NCBI RefSeq assembly: GCF_022712195.1
Contig: NZ_JALAGY010000052.1
Location: forward strand, 1-64,000
DNA: 64,000 nt
DNA from: Corynebacterium sp.
Lineage (GTDB): Bacteria > Actinomycetota > Actinomycetes > Mycobacteriales > Mycobacteriaceae
Direction of reading: 5' to 3'
Shown here: positions 51,874-61,788 of the stretch, piece after piece
Numbering within the stretch: position 1 is the stretch's first letter
Layout: each line of letters begins with the position of its first letter
Notes under the pieces: generated by a model
Told to the model about the DNA's origin: nothing
Database searches by the model: none
Seen by the model: only the letters and a program-made list of their open reading frames with translations
Made by a program: the position numbers and the translations under genes

Positions 51874-52919
51874 TGAGCCGTCAGCCGATCACACGGTCAT
51901 CTCCGTTGTTCGGCGACCGCGTCCTGGCTGAGGAGTTCCTCCGCAGAATCCCGGAAAAGCCTGCTCTGTTCGGTGCTGCGGTAGCAGCCGCCGGGCCCCA
52001 TCTCCCCGGTGGAGCCGCAGCAGCTGGTGTCGGCTTCCCGACTGACCGAACTTTCCTGCTCGGCTCCGTCGGAAAAGCACTGAACGGACTCATCTACTCC
52101 GGCCTTGTCTCTGAAGGAACCGTCCGACCGGATGACACCCTCGACCGTTTCCTTCCGCTTCAGGGCACCGCCGCCGGTGCGGCCACCCTGGAGTCGCTGC
52201 TCACCCACACCTCCGGCCTCCCCGCCGTTGGCGGTACACGCCGTGATCTTCTCCGGATGAACGTCCGAATCCTTCGTGGCCGTGATCCGCAACCCGAGGG
52301 CATCGAGCAACTCTTCGCCCAGCTACGTCGGTGCCGGACCACTCCGGGGACCTTCAGCTATTCGAATCTCGGAGGTGCCGCGTTGGGACACGCTCTGGCG
52401 TCGGCGACCGGACTGAGCTACCCGCAGCTGGTGGCTGAGCGGTTGGCCGTACCCCTGCGTCGCCCGACGATCCACGTCCCGGAACCCGGGAGCGGCGAAA
52501 GCCCGGGTGACGCGCCGGGGTTGAGCGTCTTCAATCGACGACAGGTGCCGTGGACGGGAGAAGGCTACGCCCCGGCCGGAGGAATACGGGCCTCCGCAGA
52601 CGACCTCGCAGTACTTCTGACCTTCATGGTCAACGGCAGTCTGCCAGGATGGAACGATGCCTTCACCCCGTTGATCGGCGTCGATCCTACGAGTTCTGTC
52701 GGTCCCGGGAACAGAATCGGTGCCGGGTGGTTCATCGAGCAGGACCCGGAGATGCGTCAGTCCGGCTCCACGGTCTGGCACAACGGGTACGCAGGCGGTT
52801 TCAGCTCCGCGATCGTTCTCGACCCGGCCTCAGCCCGCGGTGCCGCGGTCTCCGCGATTGACGGGACAATGCAGGTTGACCTGGTTCCGGTGGCTCGTGA
52901 ACTGACGAAGGACTGGTGA
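51873..52919 (+). CDS. Serine hydrolase, beta-lactamase/DD-peptidase (class C-like) family
   Basis: This 348-residue protein has penicillin-recognising motifs: SxxK in LLGSVGKALNG near residue 65, YxN in FSYSNLGGAALGH near residue 163 and HxG-type HNGYAGGFSS near residue 303. No signal peptide is visible at the chosen start (MSRQPITRSS), so the cellular location is uncertain. Its start overlaps the M23 stop (TAATG). By eye the gene looks less GC-biased than its neighbours. Cell-wall peptide, beta-lactam or lipid-ester substrates are all possible. Confidence 0.78.
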   Translation: MSRQPITRSSPLFGDRVLAEEFLRRIPEKPALFGAAVAAAGPHLPGGAAAAGVGFPTDRTFLLGSVGKALNGLIYSGLVSEGTVRPDDTLDRFLPLQGTAAGAATLESLLTHTSGLPAVGGTRRDLLRMNVRILRGRDPQPEGIEQLFAQLRRCRTTPGTFSYSNLGGAALGHALASATGLSYPQLVAERLAVPLRRPTIHVPEPGSGESPGDAPGLSVFNRRQVPWTGEGYAPAGGIRASADDLAVLLTFMVNGSLPGWNDAFTPLIGVDPTSSVGPGNRIGAGWFIEQDPEMRQSGSTVWHNGYAGGFSSAIVLDPASARGAAVSAIDGTMQVDLVPVARELTKDW

Positions 52920-52925
52920 CCGGCG

Positions 52926-53369
52926 TCAGGCCCGGACAGTCTTCACTATGCCTGCCACTGTGGAAACCAGAAGCACAATGAGTCCCGGGCCGACGGTAGC
53001 CGTGGCATTGAACCCGGTGAACAGGGTCAACGACATGCCGGCGTAGATCCACACCAGTGCGACACTCAACCAGACCATGAGCTGCTCACCGGCCCGGTAG
53101 AGCTGCTGGGCGTTTTCTTCGGTGACTTCTTTCGGGTAGTTGAACCAGGAAGAGTCAGGATGCCGGGACGCCCACAGGGAACCGCCGATACATGCCACCA
53201 TCAGGAGCGACAGAAAGAGGACCGTCGTTCGCGGCCCCCAGTCGTCGGCTTCTCCGCTGAAGTCGAAATGCACGGGAATCGTGTCGGGAAGTGCTCGGTA
53301 GCGGACCAGGACCAGCACGGTGACGAGCACGGTGGCGATGGTGGACAACCGACGCAGCCAGATGGTCAC
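52926..53369 (-). CDS. Small DUF1648 membrane protein
   Basis: This 147-residue protein has four membrane helices and the DUF1648 motif LPDTIPVHFDFSGEADDWG near residue 30. It begins with a GTG. It is transcribed in the same direction as, and 29 nt after, the tetR-mmpL pair and may be co-transcribed with it. It converges on the serine hydrolase gene with a 6-nt gap. Confidence 0.72.
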   Translation of the reverse strand: MTIWLRRLSTIATVLVTVLVLVRYRALPDTIPVHFDFSGEADDWGPRTTVLFLSLLMVACIGGSLWASRHPDSSWFNYPKEVTEENAQQLYRAGEQLMVWLSVALVWIYAGMSLTLFTGFNATATVGPGLIVLLVSTVAGIVKTVRA

Positions 53370-53398
53370 CGTGCCCGTCGAATACTCCCGTGGTGGAC

Positions 53399-54049
53399 TC
53401 AGCCGCCGAAGCCGTCACGCAACAGCGTGAACCCCTCCTCGAGGACCTCGGCAGGCGAGTGCTCGGTCGATGCCCAGCTGGGGAACATGACCATGCAGTC
53501 GCGTCCCCTCTCCTTCGCACGTGACTCCACGGCGATGGCCCCGGCGGTCAGGCAGGACACGGTCATCAGTGCGCTCGCCTGGCGGCTCATCGACCCCTTG
53601 GTGCGCTCGTGGATGGCGTCCATCAGGCCGTCGGCGATGTGCATCACCCGCTCCTTCTCGTCCGGACCGGTGATGTAGCTCAGGTGGTCGGCGATCGAGC
53701 GCAGGTTCAGCAGGGTGCCGGGGTCGTCGGAGACCGTGCCGTCGTCGTCGACGCGGTCGGTGACGAGCCGCTGCATGATGTCCAGGGGGTGTTCGTCCGC
53801 AGGGGCGTCCTCGACTTCCTGCCGCAGTTCGTCGATGGTCTCCTCGATGAAGAACAGCAGTGCGTCCTCGCGCCGGGGGAAGTAGTTGTGGAACGTCCTG
53901 GTGGACACTCCCGCCCGTTCGGCGACGGCCGCGACGGTCATCCCGTCGCTGCCCTCGCTGAGCAGGAGCTCCGCGGAGGCACGTGCGAGTGCCCGGCGGG
54001 TCTCCTCCTTCTTCTGCTCCCGGAGGGAGAGTGCGTCGTTAGCGGCCAT
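53399..54049 (-). CDS. TetR-family regulator of the MmpL gene
   Basis: This 216-residue regulator has an N-terminal HTH at residues ~13-60 (EETRRALARASAELLLSEGSDGMTVAAVAERAGVSTRTFHNYFPRRED, quoted in parts by position). Its start overlaps the end of mmpL by 11 nt, so it lies downstream of mmpL in one operon, a layout suited to autoregulation through the operator at 56446-56481. The ATG at 54049 begins MAANDALSL; upstream in-frame codons lie inside mmpL. Confidence 0.87.
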   Translation of the reverse strand: MAANDALSLREQKKEETRRALARASAELLLSEGSDGMTVAAVAERAGVSTRTFHNYFPRREDALLFFIEETIDELRQEVEDAPADEHPLDIMQRLVTDRVDDDGTVSDDPGTLLNLRSIADHLSYITGPDEKERVMHIADGLMDAIHERTKGSMSRQASALMTVSCLTAGAIAVESRAKERGRDCMVMFPSWASTEHSPAEVLEEGFTLLRDGFGG

Positions 54050-56435
54050 CTGTCGTCGTGCCCTCGGTGGATGCGCCTGCGGTGGCGGGAGCCTCCGGAA
54101 CCTCCGGAGCTTCGGGGGCCTCGAGACCCACGAGGCCCTCGCCCTCGACGTCGACGGTGGGGATGATCTTGTCGAGCCACGCCGGGAGCTTCCACGCACG
54201 GTCGCCGAGCAGGAACAGGACCGCCGGGACGATGGTCATGCGCACCACGAAGGCGTCGATCAGCACGGCCATCGCCAGGGCAGAACCCATCACGGCGATG
54301 AACGGCTCGTCCATCAGCACGAAGGCGGCGAACACCGAGATCATGATCAGCGCTGCGGCGGTGACCACGCGCGCACCGTGCTTGAAGCCGTTGGAGACGG
54401 CGTTGCCGGCGGTCTTGCCGTGCACGTACCCCTCGCGCATGCGGGTCACCAGGAACACCTGGTAGTCCATGGCGAGGCCGAAGACGATGCCGATGAGCAT
54501 GATCGGCAGGAAGGAGATGATCGGCTGCGGGTCATCGGTGATGCCCAGCCAGCCCCACTGCCAGATGCCCACGGTCAGGCCGAAGGTGGCGGCGACGGAG
54601 AGCGCGAAGCCCAGCGCGGCGATCAGCGGCACCCACAGGGAGCGGAACACCACGACCAGCAGGACGAAGGCGAGGACCACGACGATCGCCACGTACGGGA
54701 TGAGCACGTCGGAGAGTCGGTCGGAGATGTCCTCGAAGATCGGGGTGACACCGGTGACCGAGTACTCCCCGCCGGTGTGCTGGTGGAAGGCGTCCTTGGC
54801 GTCGCGGAGCGACTGGAGGGTGTCGTTGGTGGCTTCGTCGGTGGCGCCGGTGGTCGGGGTGATCAGCACCTGTGCGGCGGTGCCGTCCTCGGAGACCTGC
54901 GCGACCTGGGCGTTGGCGACCCCCTCGACCTGGCTGATCTCCTCGACCGCGGTGCCGAAGGTGGTGGGGCCCTGCGCCGGGTCGTCGGTCTTCACCAGGG
55001 CGACCATGGGGGCGTTGCGGCCCGGCCCGAAGTCCTCGTTGACCCACTCGGACGCGGTGCGCTGCGGGCTGCCCAGCTTGGCGGAGTCGTCGGTGGGCAT
55101 GGCCAGCTGCAGTCCCAGGGCCGGGATCGCCAGGACGACGAGCAGCAGCACGGAGCTGAGGGCGAAGACCAGCGGGCGCTTGCGGATCTGGCGGACCCAC
55201 TTCAGGCCCATGGTGGGCTTCTCGTCCTCGGGGTCCGGGGCCTTGACCACCGGGGCGCGTCCGGCGAAGGACTTCGTGCCGAAGGCACCGAGGATCGCGG
55301 GCAGCAGGGTGACGGCCACGATGACGGCGATGAACACCGTCAGGGCCGCGGCGAGGGCCATGGCGGTGAGGAACGGGATGTTGATGATCGACAGCGCGGT
55401 CAGCGCGATGATCACGGTCAGGCCGGCGAAGCACACCGCGGAGCCTGCCTTGCCCACGGCGAGCCCGGCGAGGTGGGCCCGCTGCCGGTGCGTGGTCTTC
55501 TTGATCGCCTGGGCCAGTTCCTTCGGTGTCATGTTGTTGCCGCCGGCGAAGGCGACGAGTTCATTCCTGAACCGCGACACGATGAACAGGGCGTAGTCGA
55601 TGCCCACGGCCAGGCCGATCATGGAGGCCAGGGTCGGGGTCATGTTGTTGATCGAGTCGGTCAGGGCGGTGCCGGCGTAGATCAGCATCATGCCGGTGCC
55701 CACGCCGACGACGGCGGTGAGCAGCGGCAGACCGGCGGCCACGAAGGAGCCGAAGGTGATGATCAGGACGATGGCGGCGACGGCCATGCCGATGAGCTCG
55801 GCGGTGCCGCCGATCTCGGGCATCTGGAAGACGTTGCCGTTGTAGGAGACCTCGAGGTTGTCGGTGGCGTGGTCGTCGAGAACGTCGGTGACACCGGTGA
55901 CGTCCTCGGGGGAGACGTCCTGCGAGGTGTCGCCCTTGAAGGTCACCGTGAACGTGCCGGTGCGCTCGTTCTCGCTGACGGGGGAGAGGGCCTGCAGGTC
56001 AGCCTGGATCTGCTCCTTCGGCAAGTCCTGTTCGGCCTTGGCGGCGGTGAGCTGCTTCTCCATGCCGGCGGCGGCCGTGACCGGGTCCACGATGGACTCC
56101 GGGTCGACGAGGGCGTCCTGGTCCTGCAGGTCGGCGATGAGGGAGTCGAGGTCGGCCTTGGTGGCCGGGTCCGTCAGGGAGCCGCCCTCGGGGGCGCGGA
56201 CGACCACGGTGCCCGTGGGTGCCTCCATGTCGTCCCCGCCGTCGGGGAAGAGCTCGCTCATCTCCTCCTGGGTCTCCACGGACTCGAGACCGGGGATGGT
56301 GAAGGTCATGGACGTGGGCTTCATCATGGTCGCGGCGGCGGTGCCCGCACCGATGAGCACCAGGAGCCAGACGGCGATGAATCGCCACCTGTTGAGGTAT
56401 GCGGATCGTCCGATCCGGTAGAGGAGTTTAGCCAT
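54039..56435 (-). CDS. MmpL/RND-family transporter
   Basis: This 798-residue transporter has twelve membrane helices in two halves, each preceded by a large extracytoplasmic domain. Proton-relay-type segments are visible as AVGIDYALFIVSRFRNE near residue 275 and GLAMDYQVFLVTRMREGY near residue 645. Family members export mycolate-type lipids, siderophores or drugs; no substrate partner gene is nearby. Small insertions of charged residues lie near residues 410-420. The ATG at 56435 begins MAKLLYRIGR. It is followed by its TetR gene. Confidence 0.92.
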   Translation of the reverse strand: MAKLLYRIGRSAYLNRWRFIAVWLLVLIGAGTAAATMMKPTSMTFTIPGLESVETQEEMSELFPDGGDDMEAPTGTVVVRAPEGGSLTDPATKADLDSLIADLQDQDALVDPESIVDPVTAAAGMEKQLTAAKAEQDLPKEQIQADLQALSPVSENERTGTFTVTFKGDTSQDVSPEDVTGVTDVLDDHATDNLEVSYNGNVFQMPEIGGTAELIGMAVAAIVLIITFGSFVAAGLPLLTAVVGVGTGMMLIYAGTALTDSINNMTPTLASMIGLAVGIDYALFIVSRFRNELVAFAGGNNMTPKELAQAIKKTTHRQRAHLAGLAVGKAGSAVCFAGLTVIIALTALSIINIPFLTAMALAAALTVFIAVIVAVTLLPAILGAFGTKSFAGRAPVVKAPDPEDEKPTMGLKWVRQIRKRPLVFALSSVLLLVVLAIPALGLQLAMPTDDSAKLGSPQRTASEWVNEDFGPGRNAPMVALVKTDDPAQGPTTFGTAVEEISQVEGVANAQVAQVSEDGTAAQVLITPTTGATDEATNDTLQSLRDAKDAFHQHTGGEYSVTGVTPIFEDISDRLSDVLIPYVAIVVVLAFVLLVVVFRSLWVPLIAALGFALSVAATFGLTVGIWQWGWLGITDDPQPIISFLPIMLIGIVFGLAMDYQVFLVTRMREGYVHGKTAGNAVSNGFKHGARVVTAAALIMISVFAAFVLMDEPFIAVMGSALAMAVLIDAFVVRMTIVPAVLFLLGDRAWKLPAWLDKIIPTVDVEGEGLVGLEAPEAPEVPEAPATAGASTEGTTTDGR

Positions 56436-56445
56436 GGCCGATATT

Positions 56446-56481
56446 ATTGCACTGCCCGCGCAATATTGCACGATCCGTGCA
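56446..56481. promoter_or_regulatory. Candidate TetR operator upstream of mmpL
   Basis: Two inverted repeats lie side by side, ATTGC-N9-GCAAT (56446-56464) and TGCAC-N5-GTGCA (56467-56481), 11 nt upstream of the mmpL ATG. A -10-like TAATAT overlaps the first repeat. The region is AT-richer than its surroundings, so a regulator bound here would block mmpL transcription. Confidence 0.6.
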
Positions 56482-56535
56482 TAGATATGTTTCCAGAGGT
56501 GCACGGAAGCGGGGTGGGGCGGCACTGTCAGCGTG

Positions 56536-56541
56536 TAGGAT
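56536..56541 (+). promoter_or_regulatory. -10 box, leaderless GAP-family gene
   Basis: TAGGAT ends 7 nt before the GTG at 56549. Confidence 0.5.
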
Positions 56542-56548
56542 CAGCCGG

Positions 56549-57220
56549 GTGCTGTACGTGCTGAGCTTCGCCCTGATGGACACGGTCAACTTCCTGCTGA
56601 TCGGTGTCCTCGTCGCCGTGGGCGTGGCTCAGCCGTTGAAGGACAAGGGGGGACGATACGGGTCCGTGGCGACACTGCTGGTCTTCGGTGACTGGCTCGG
56701 AGTGCTGCTGCTGGCCCTGCTCACCATGCTCGTCTTCGACGGGCTGGGCGAGAAGATCGCGACCCTCGTGGAGTCCCCGGTATTCGGCGTCCTGCTGATC
56801 CTCACCGGCGTCGTCAGTGCGGTCCTCGCCTGGCGCGGCGACGGGGACGGGTCGTCCGGGCTGGTGGAACGCATCATGAAGCCGCTGAGGACTCCGTCAC
56901 CCGCGACAGTCGGTACCGGCGTTGTCCTCGGACTGGTGCAGTCGGCGACCTCCGTCCCCTTCTTCGCCGGCATCGCCGTGATGAGCGCCGGAGACTTCGA
57001 CACGGTCACCCGGTATGCGGGCATGTTCGCCTACGCCTCGGTGGCGCTGAGCCTGCCGTTCCTGTGCGCCCTCGTGGTGGGCTACATCCGGATGCGGCCC
57101 TACAGCGCCGTCGGCCGCAGGTTCGCCTGGATGAGGCAGAACCAGGGCACCGTCGCCCGCGCCGGAGGCTACATCGTGGCGGTCTTGCTCATCCTGCTCG
57201 GCGCGGTGCACCTGCTCTGA
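56549..57220 (+). CDS. GAP/Sap-family (GPL- or sulfolipid-addressing type) membrane protein
   Basis: This 223-residue protein has about six membrane helices. The N-terminal helix (MDTVNFLLIGVLVAVGVAQPLKD) and the arrangement of the remaining helices fit the mycobacterial GAP family, which helps move surface glycolipids. Function in this organism is unknown, but the divergent mmpL makes a lipid-export link attractive. The start is a GTG; 34 in-frame upstream codons run through the promoter and are excluded. Confidence 0.62.
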   Translation: MLYVLSFALMDTVNFLLIGVLVAVGVAQPLKDKGGRYGSVATLLVFGDWLGVLLLALLTMLVFDGLGEKIATLVESPVFGVLLILTGVVSAVLAWRGDGDGSSGLVERIMKPLRTPSPATVGTGVVLGLVQSATSVPFFAGIAVMSAGDFDTVTRYAGMFAYASVALSLPFLCALVVGYIRMRPYSAVGRRFAWMRQNQGTVARAGGYIVAVLLILLGAVHLL

Positions 57221-57230
57221 TCCCTCACGG

Positions 57231-58910
57231 TCAGTCGGCGACCAGGGGTTCCATGGTGAGCTCCGGGTGCTCCTTCTCCACGAAGGCGAGCTTCCACTTG
57301 TCCCCGAACAGGGCGATGAGCGCCCCGTCGGAACGCGTGAAGATCTCCACGCCGCGCTGCCGGCCGAGTTCCGGCGCGCTGGCGGCGTCGGTGCGTCGGG
57401 CCACGGAGTAGGGCACCGGCTCGGTGACGGTCTCCACGTTGTACTCGGCGAGCATGCGCGCCTGCATGACCTCGAACTGCATCGGGCCGACGGCGGCCAT
57501 CACCGGGTTGGCGTCGCCACGGGCGTCGTTCTTCAGGATCTGCACCACACCCTCGGAGTCGAGCTGCTCCAGGGCCTTGCGGAACTGCTTGTACTTGCCC
57601 AGCGTCTTCGCCCGCAGGGTGCGGAAGTTCTCCGGGGCGAACTGGGGCATGGGACGGAACTGCACCTTGCGTCCGGCGTAGATGGTGTCACCGGGGGCGA
57701 GGGTTCCGGCGTTGACCAGGCCGACGATGTCGCCGGGGTAGGCGGCCTCCACGGTGTTGCGGTCGCGGCCGAAGACGGTCAGGGCGTACTTCGTGGAGAA
57801 GCTGCGCCCCGACTGGGCGTGGGTGACCTGCATGCCCCGGGTGAACTCTCCGGAGACGACGCGCATGAAGGCGAGCTTGTCGCGGTGGTTGGTGTCCATG
57901 CCGGCCTGCACCTTGAACACCACGCCGGCGAAGTCGTCGGTGACGTCGCGGACGGAGTCGATCGCCGCACCCGCGGAGGACGCCGCGGCCTCGACCACCG
58001 CGGGATCCGACTCGCGGGACGACGGCTGCGGGGCCAGGGCACAGAGGGTGTCCAGGATCTGGTGCACACCGAAGTTCAGCATCGCCGAGGCGAAGATCAA
58101 CGGGGAGGTGGTGCACTCCAGGAAGAGCTCCTGGTCGTGCACGGCGCCGTCGGCGGCGAGCAGTTCCGCCTCCTCCGCGGCGGTGTCCCAGGCGTCCTCC
58201 TCCTTCGCCGAGGCGTCCCCGGGGGAGTAGTGCTCCTCGGGGGCGATGGTGGAGCCGCCGGCGGTGCGCAGGAAGTGGATGTACTCCTGCACCTCACCCT
58301 CGCGGTCCAGGCGGGCGAGACCCCGGAAGTCGCCGGCGGGGCCGACGGGCCAGAACAGCGGGGTCGGCTGCAGGCCGATCTCGGTGACGATCTCGTCGAC
58401 GAGCTCCAGGGGCTCCTTGCCCGGGCGGTCCCACTTGTTGACCACGGTGATGATCGGCAGGCCGCGGGCCTTGCAGACGCGGAAGAGCTTCAGGGTCTGC
58501 GGCTCCAGGCCCTTCGCACCGTCCACCAGCATCACCGCGGCGTCGACGGCGGTCAGCACCCGGTAGGTGTCCTCGGAGAAGTCGGCGTGGCCCGGGGTGT
58601 CGACCAGGTTGATCATGTACGGCTCGCCGGTGTGGCCCTCCGGGGCGTACTCGAACTGCAGCGCGGAGGACGCGACGGAGATCCCGCGGTCCTTCTCCAT
58701 GTCCATCCAGTCCGACACCGTGGACTTACGGCCGGCCTTGCCGTGGACGGCGCCGGCCTCGTTGATGACGTGGGCGTGCAGCGCCAGCGCCTCGGTCAGC
58801 GTGGACTTACCGGCGTCCGGGTGGGCGATGACGGCGAACGTCCGCCGACGGTGGGCTTCGGAGGCGACGGTGGAGGTGCTGGCTGGGGATGCTGCTGCGG
58901 TGTCTGACAC
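57231..58910 (-). CDS. prfC: Peptide chain release factor 3
   Basis: This 559-residue translational GTPase recycles RF1/RF2. The P-loop is AVIAHPDAGKSTLTEAL near residue 30, then the effector region WMDMEKDRGISVASSA, DTPGHADFSED and NKWDRPGKEPLEL. It differs from EF-G by lacking domain V, which fits the length. The GTG at 58910 lies 8 nt after TAAGGT; an in-frame ATG much further upstream would read through the promoter and is rejected. Confidence 0.95.
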   Translation of the reverse strand: MSDTAAASPASTSTVASEAHRRRTFAVIAHPDAGKSTLTEALALHAHVINEAGAVHGKAGRKSTVSDWMDMEKDRGISVASSALQFEYAPEGHTGEPYMINLVDTPGHADFSEDTYRVLTAVDAAVMLVDGAKGLEPQTLKLFRVCKARGLPIITVVNKWDRPGKEPLELVDEIVTEIGLQPTPLFWPVGPAGDFRGLARLDREGEVQEYIHFLRTAGGSTIAPEEHYSPGDASAKEEDAWDTAAEEAELLAADGAVHDQELFLECTTSPLIFASAMLNFGVHQILDTLCALAPQPSSRESDPAVVEAAASSAGAAIDSVRDVTDDFAGVVFKVQAGMDTNHRDKLAFMRVVSGEFTRGMQVTHAQSGRSFSTKYALTVFGRDRNTVEAAYPGDIVGLVNAGTLAPGDTIYAGRKVQFRPMPQFAPENFRTLRAKTLGKYKQFRKALEQLDSEGVVQILKNDARGDANPVMAAVGPMQFEVMQARMLAEYNVETVTEPVPYSVARRTDAASAPELGRQRGVEIFTRSDGALIALFGDKWKLAFVEKEHPELTMEPLVAD

Positions 58911-58918
58911 GTCTCGAC

Positions 58919-58924
58919 ACCTTA
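58919..58924 (-). promoter_or_regulatory. -10 box, leaderless prfC
   Basis: TAAGGT on the minus strand ends 8 nt before the GTG at 58910 and so supports that start. Confidence 0.6.
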
Positions 58925-59032
58925 CCTGCGTACGGGGCGCCGCAGGAAAAGAGGTGCGGAGTACATGTTCGTGGGCTGAAACACGTCCCGTGCCCGCGTA
59001 GCGTGGAGACACGCGATCAAGGAGGTGTGCTG

Positions 59033-59116
59033 ATGCAGGATCACGGGCACGCGAAGAGGAACGTCGCACAGAAACTCATCGCCGGCGGCCGGATCCCGTA
59101 CACCGCGGCCGCCTGA
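59033..59116 (+). CDS. 27-residue small protein with a near-perfect Shine-Dalgarno
   Basis: The frame starts MQDHGHAKRNVAQKL and ends RIPYTAAA. AAGGAGGTG (59018-59026) lies 6 nt before the ATG, one of the best ribosome sites in the window. A -10-like TAGCGT is at 58999-59004. The peptide is basic with an amphipathic middle (VAQKLIAGGRI). I recognise no family. It ends 4 nt before the convergent drrB-like stop. It could be a functional small protein or the stump of a lost gene. Confidence 0.5.
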   Translation: MQDHGHAKRNVAQKLIAGGRIPYTAAA

Positions 59117-59120
59117 GCGG

Positions 59121-59911
59121 CTACTCCGCCCGTCGGAACCTCGCCACCGACAGGGGAGCGAAGACGAGCACCAGCAGGACCGCGGCGGCGAAGACGGCGG
59201 GTACCGGGTTCTGCATCGTCCAGATGTCGGGTGCGGGGGCGTCGCCGGTGTTGCCGAAGAGTTCGCGGGTGGCCTGGACCAGTGCGGAGACGGGGTTCCA
59301 TTCGGCGAAGACGCGCAGGGCGGTGGGCATCGTCTCGGAGGGGACGAAGGCGTTGGACAGGAACGTCAGGGGGAACAGGACCATGAAGGTCGCGGAGTTC
59401 ATCACCTCGGGACTGCGGACGACCTGGCCGAGCAGCACCATCACCCAGGAGAACGCCCACGAGAACAGCAGGAGCAGGCCGAGTCCCGCGAGGAAGCGGC
59501 CGACGCCGTCCTCGAAGCGCCATCCGACGGCGACTCCGGACAGGACCATCACCACCAGCGTCAACGTGTTGAGGACCAGGTCCGCCAGGGTGCGAGCCAC
59601 CAGTACCGCGGACGGTGCCATGGGCAGCGTCTTGAACCGGTCGATCAGCCCCTTCTTCTTGTCCTCGGACATGAACATGCCTGAGAAGGTGGAGCCGAAG
59701 ACCACGGTCTGCACGAAGATGCCGGCCATGAGGAAGTCCGTGTAGTTCTGCCCGGGCACCTGGATGGCGCCGCCGAACACCTGGCTGAACAGCAGGACGA
59801 ACATGATGGGCTGGACCATGCCCCACATCAGCACGTCCGGGGTGCGGCGGAAGTGGATGAGGTTACGCAGTGTCACCGCGCGGACGTCGGTGAACCAGTT
59901 GCTGACGGTGC

Positions 59912-59915
<4 letters not shown>
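59121..59915 (-). CDS. ABC-2 type exporter permease (DrrB-like)
   Basis: This 264-residue permease has six membrane helices. TLRNLIHFRRTPDVLMW and the ABC-2 segment PMAPSAVLVARTLADLVLN (residues ~95-115) are typical of DrrB drug and lipid exporters. It overlaps the ATPase stop by three bases and forms a two-gene exporter with it. The substrate is unknown. Confidence 0.88.
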
Positions 59916-60874
<959 letters not shown>

Positions 60875-60882
60875 GGTGCCGA

Positions 60883-60888
60883 ATGGTA
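60883..60888 (-). promoter_or_regulatory. -10 box, leaderless drrA-like gene
   Basis: TACCAT on the minus strand ends 8 nt before the ATG at 60874. Confidence 0.5.
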
Positions 60889-60933
60889 CTGCACCGGGTC
60901 CCTCGTGGGGAGAGGGCTGTGGCGCGGCCGGGG

Positions 60934-61788
60934 TCAGTTCTCCCGCCGGGGTCTCGCGCCGGAGAAGAACTGACGTACCCAGGCCTCGTCCCTGTACTGG
61001 GCGGGCACGGCACCGCCGAGCAGGTCCCGGGCGACCGCCGCGTGTTCGGGCGTCTCGGTCTCGGGCAGGGGGACGTCCGAGCCGATCAGGATGATGTTCC
61101 CGTACCTCCGGCCCTTGAGCATGGGCGGATCGGCGATCACGGCCAGGTGCGCCCACACCTGCGCCATCCCCGCGAGCTCGGCCTTCGCGCCGGAGAGGTC
61201 GGCGTGGTCACCGCAGTTGGCCAGGTACACCCCGCCGGGCGCGAGTCCGCGGCGGCAGTCGCGGAAGAACTCCACGGTGGTGAGGTTCTCCGGGGTCACC
61301 GCGCCGGCGAAGGCGTCACGGATGATCACGTCCCGGCTGGCGGGGGTGAAGTCGGCGGCGACGTCACGGGCGTCGTCCACCCGGATCTTCACCCGCGGGG
61401 AGCGGGGGATGTCGAACCACTCGCGGGACAGGCGGGCCAGCTCCCCGTCCAGCTCGACGACGGTGTTGCGTGACTCCGGGTAGACGTCGGCCACGTAGCG
61501 GGCGAGGGTGCAGGCACCTCCTCCGAGGTGGGTCACCCGAAGTCGGGACGGGTCCAGGTGTGCGTCGACGTGTGCGCGCAGTGCGACGGCGATCCACTGC
61601 ATGTACTCGAAGACGAGCGTCCGGGGTTCACCCAGGACGATATGGCTGCTCGGTACTCCGTTCACGCTGATCAGCCACCCGTCGGGCTGCTGGGGGTCGG
61701 CCTCGAGCTCGAGGATGCCGTAGTCGCCCTCGAACGTCCCGGCGACGGGGGCCGGGTGGCGGGCGGACTTCTTCTTCGGGGAGCTCAC
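60934..61788 (-). CDS. Spermidine-synthase-like methyltransferase-fold protein
   Basis: This 284-residue protein has the Rossmann-type SAM/dcSAM fold: VTHLGGGACTLARYVAD near residue 87, the acidic strand VVELDGELARLSREWF, and DDARDVAADF. These match spermidine-synthase-like actinobacterial proteins. The aminopropyl-transfer aspartate pair is not clear, so true polyamine synthesis is uncertain. It starts with a GTG that overlaps the pth2 stop, so it ends the rplY-pth1-pth2 transcription unit. Confidence 0.72.
   Translation of the reverse strand: MSSPKKKSARHPAPVAGTFEGDYGILELEADPQQPDGWLISVNGVPSSHIVLGEPRTLVFEYMQWIAVALRAHVDAHLDPSRLRVTHLGGGACTLARYVADVYPESRNTVVELDGELARLSREWFDIPRSPRVKIRVDDARDVAADFTPASRDVIIRDAFAGAVTPENLTTVEFFRDCRRGLAPGGVYLANCGDHADLSGAKAELAGMAQVWAHLAVIADPPMLKGRRYGNIILIGSDVPLPETETPEHAAVARDLLGGAVPAQYRDEAWVRQFFSGARPRREN

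Noticed and set aside
53886..56564. An 892-codon plus-strand open frame opposite mmpL
   Set aside because: It mirrors the MmpL codons; the His/Asp/Gly/Glu-rich sequence has no domain, and the MmpL reading is unambiguous.
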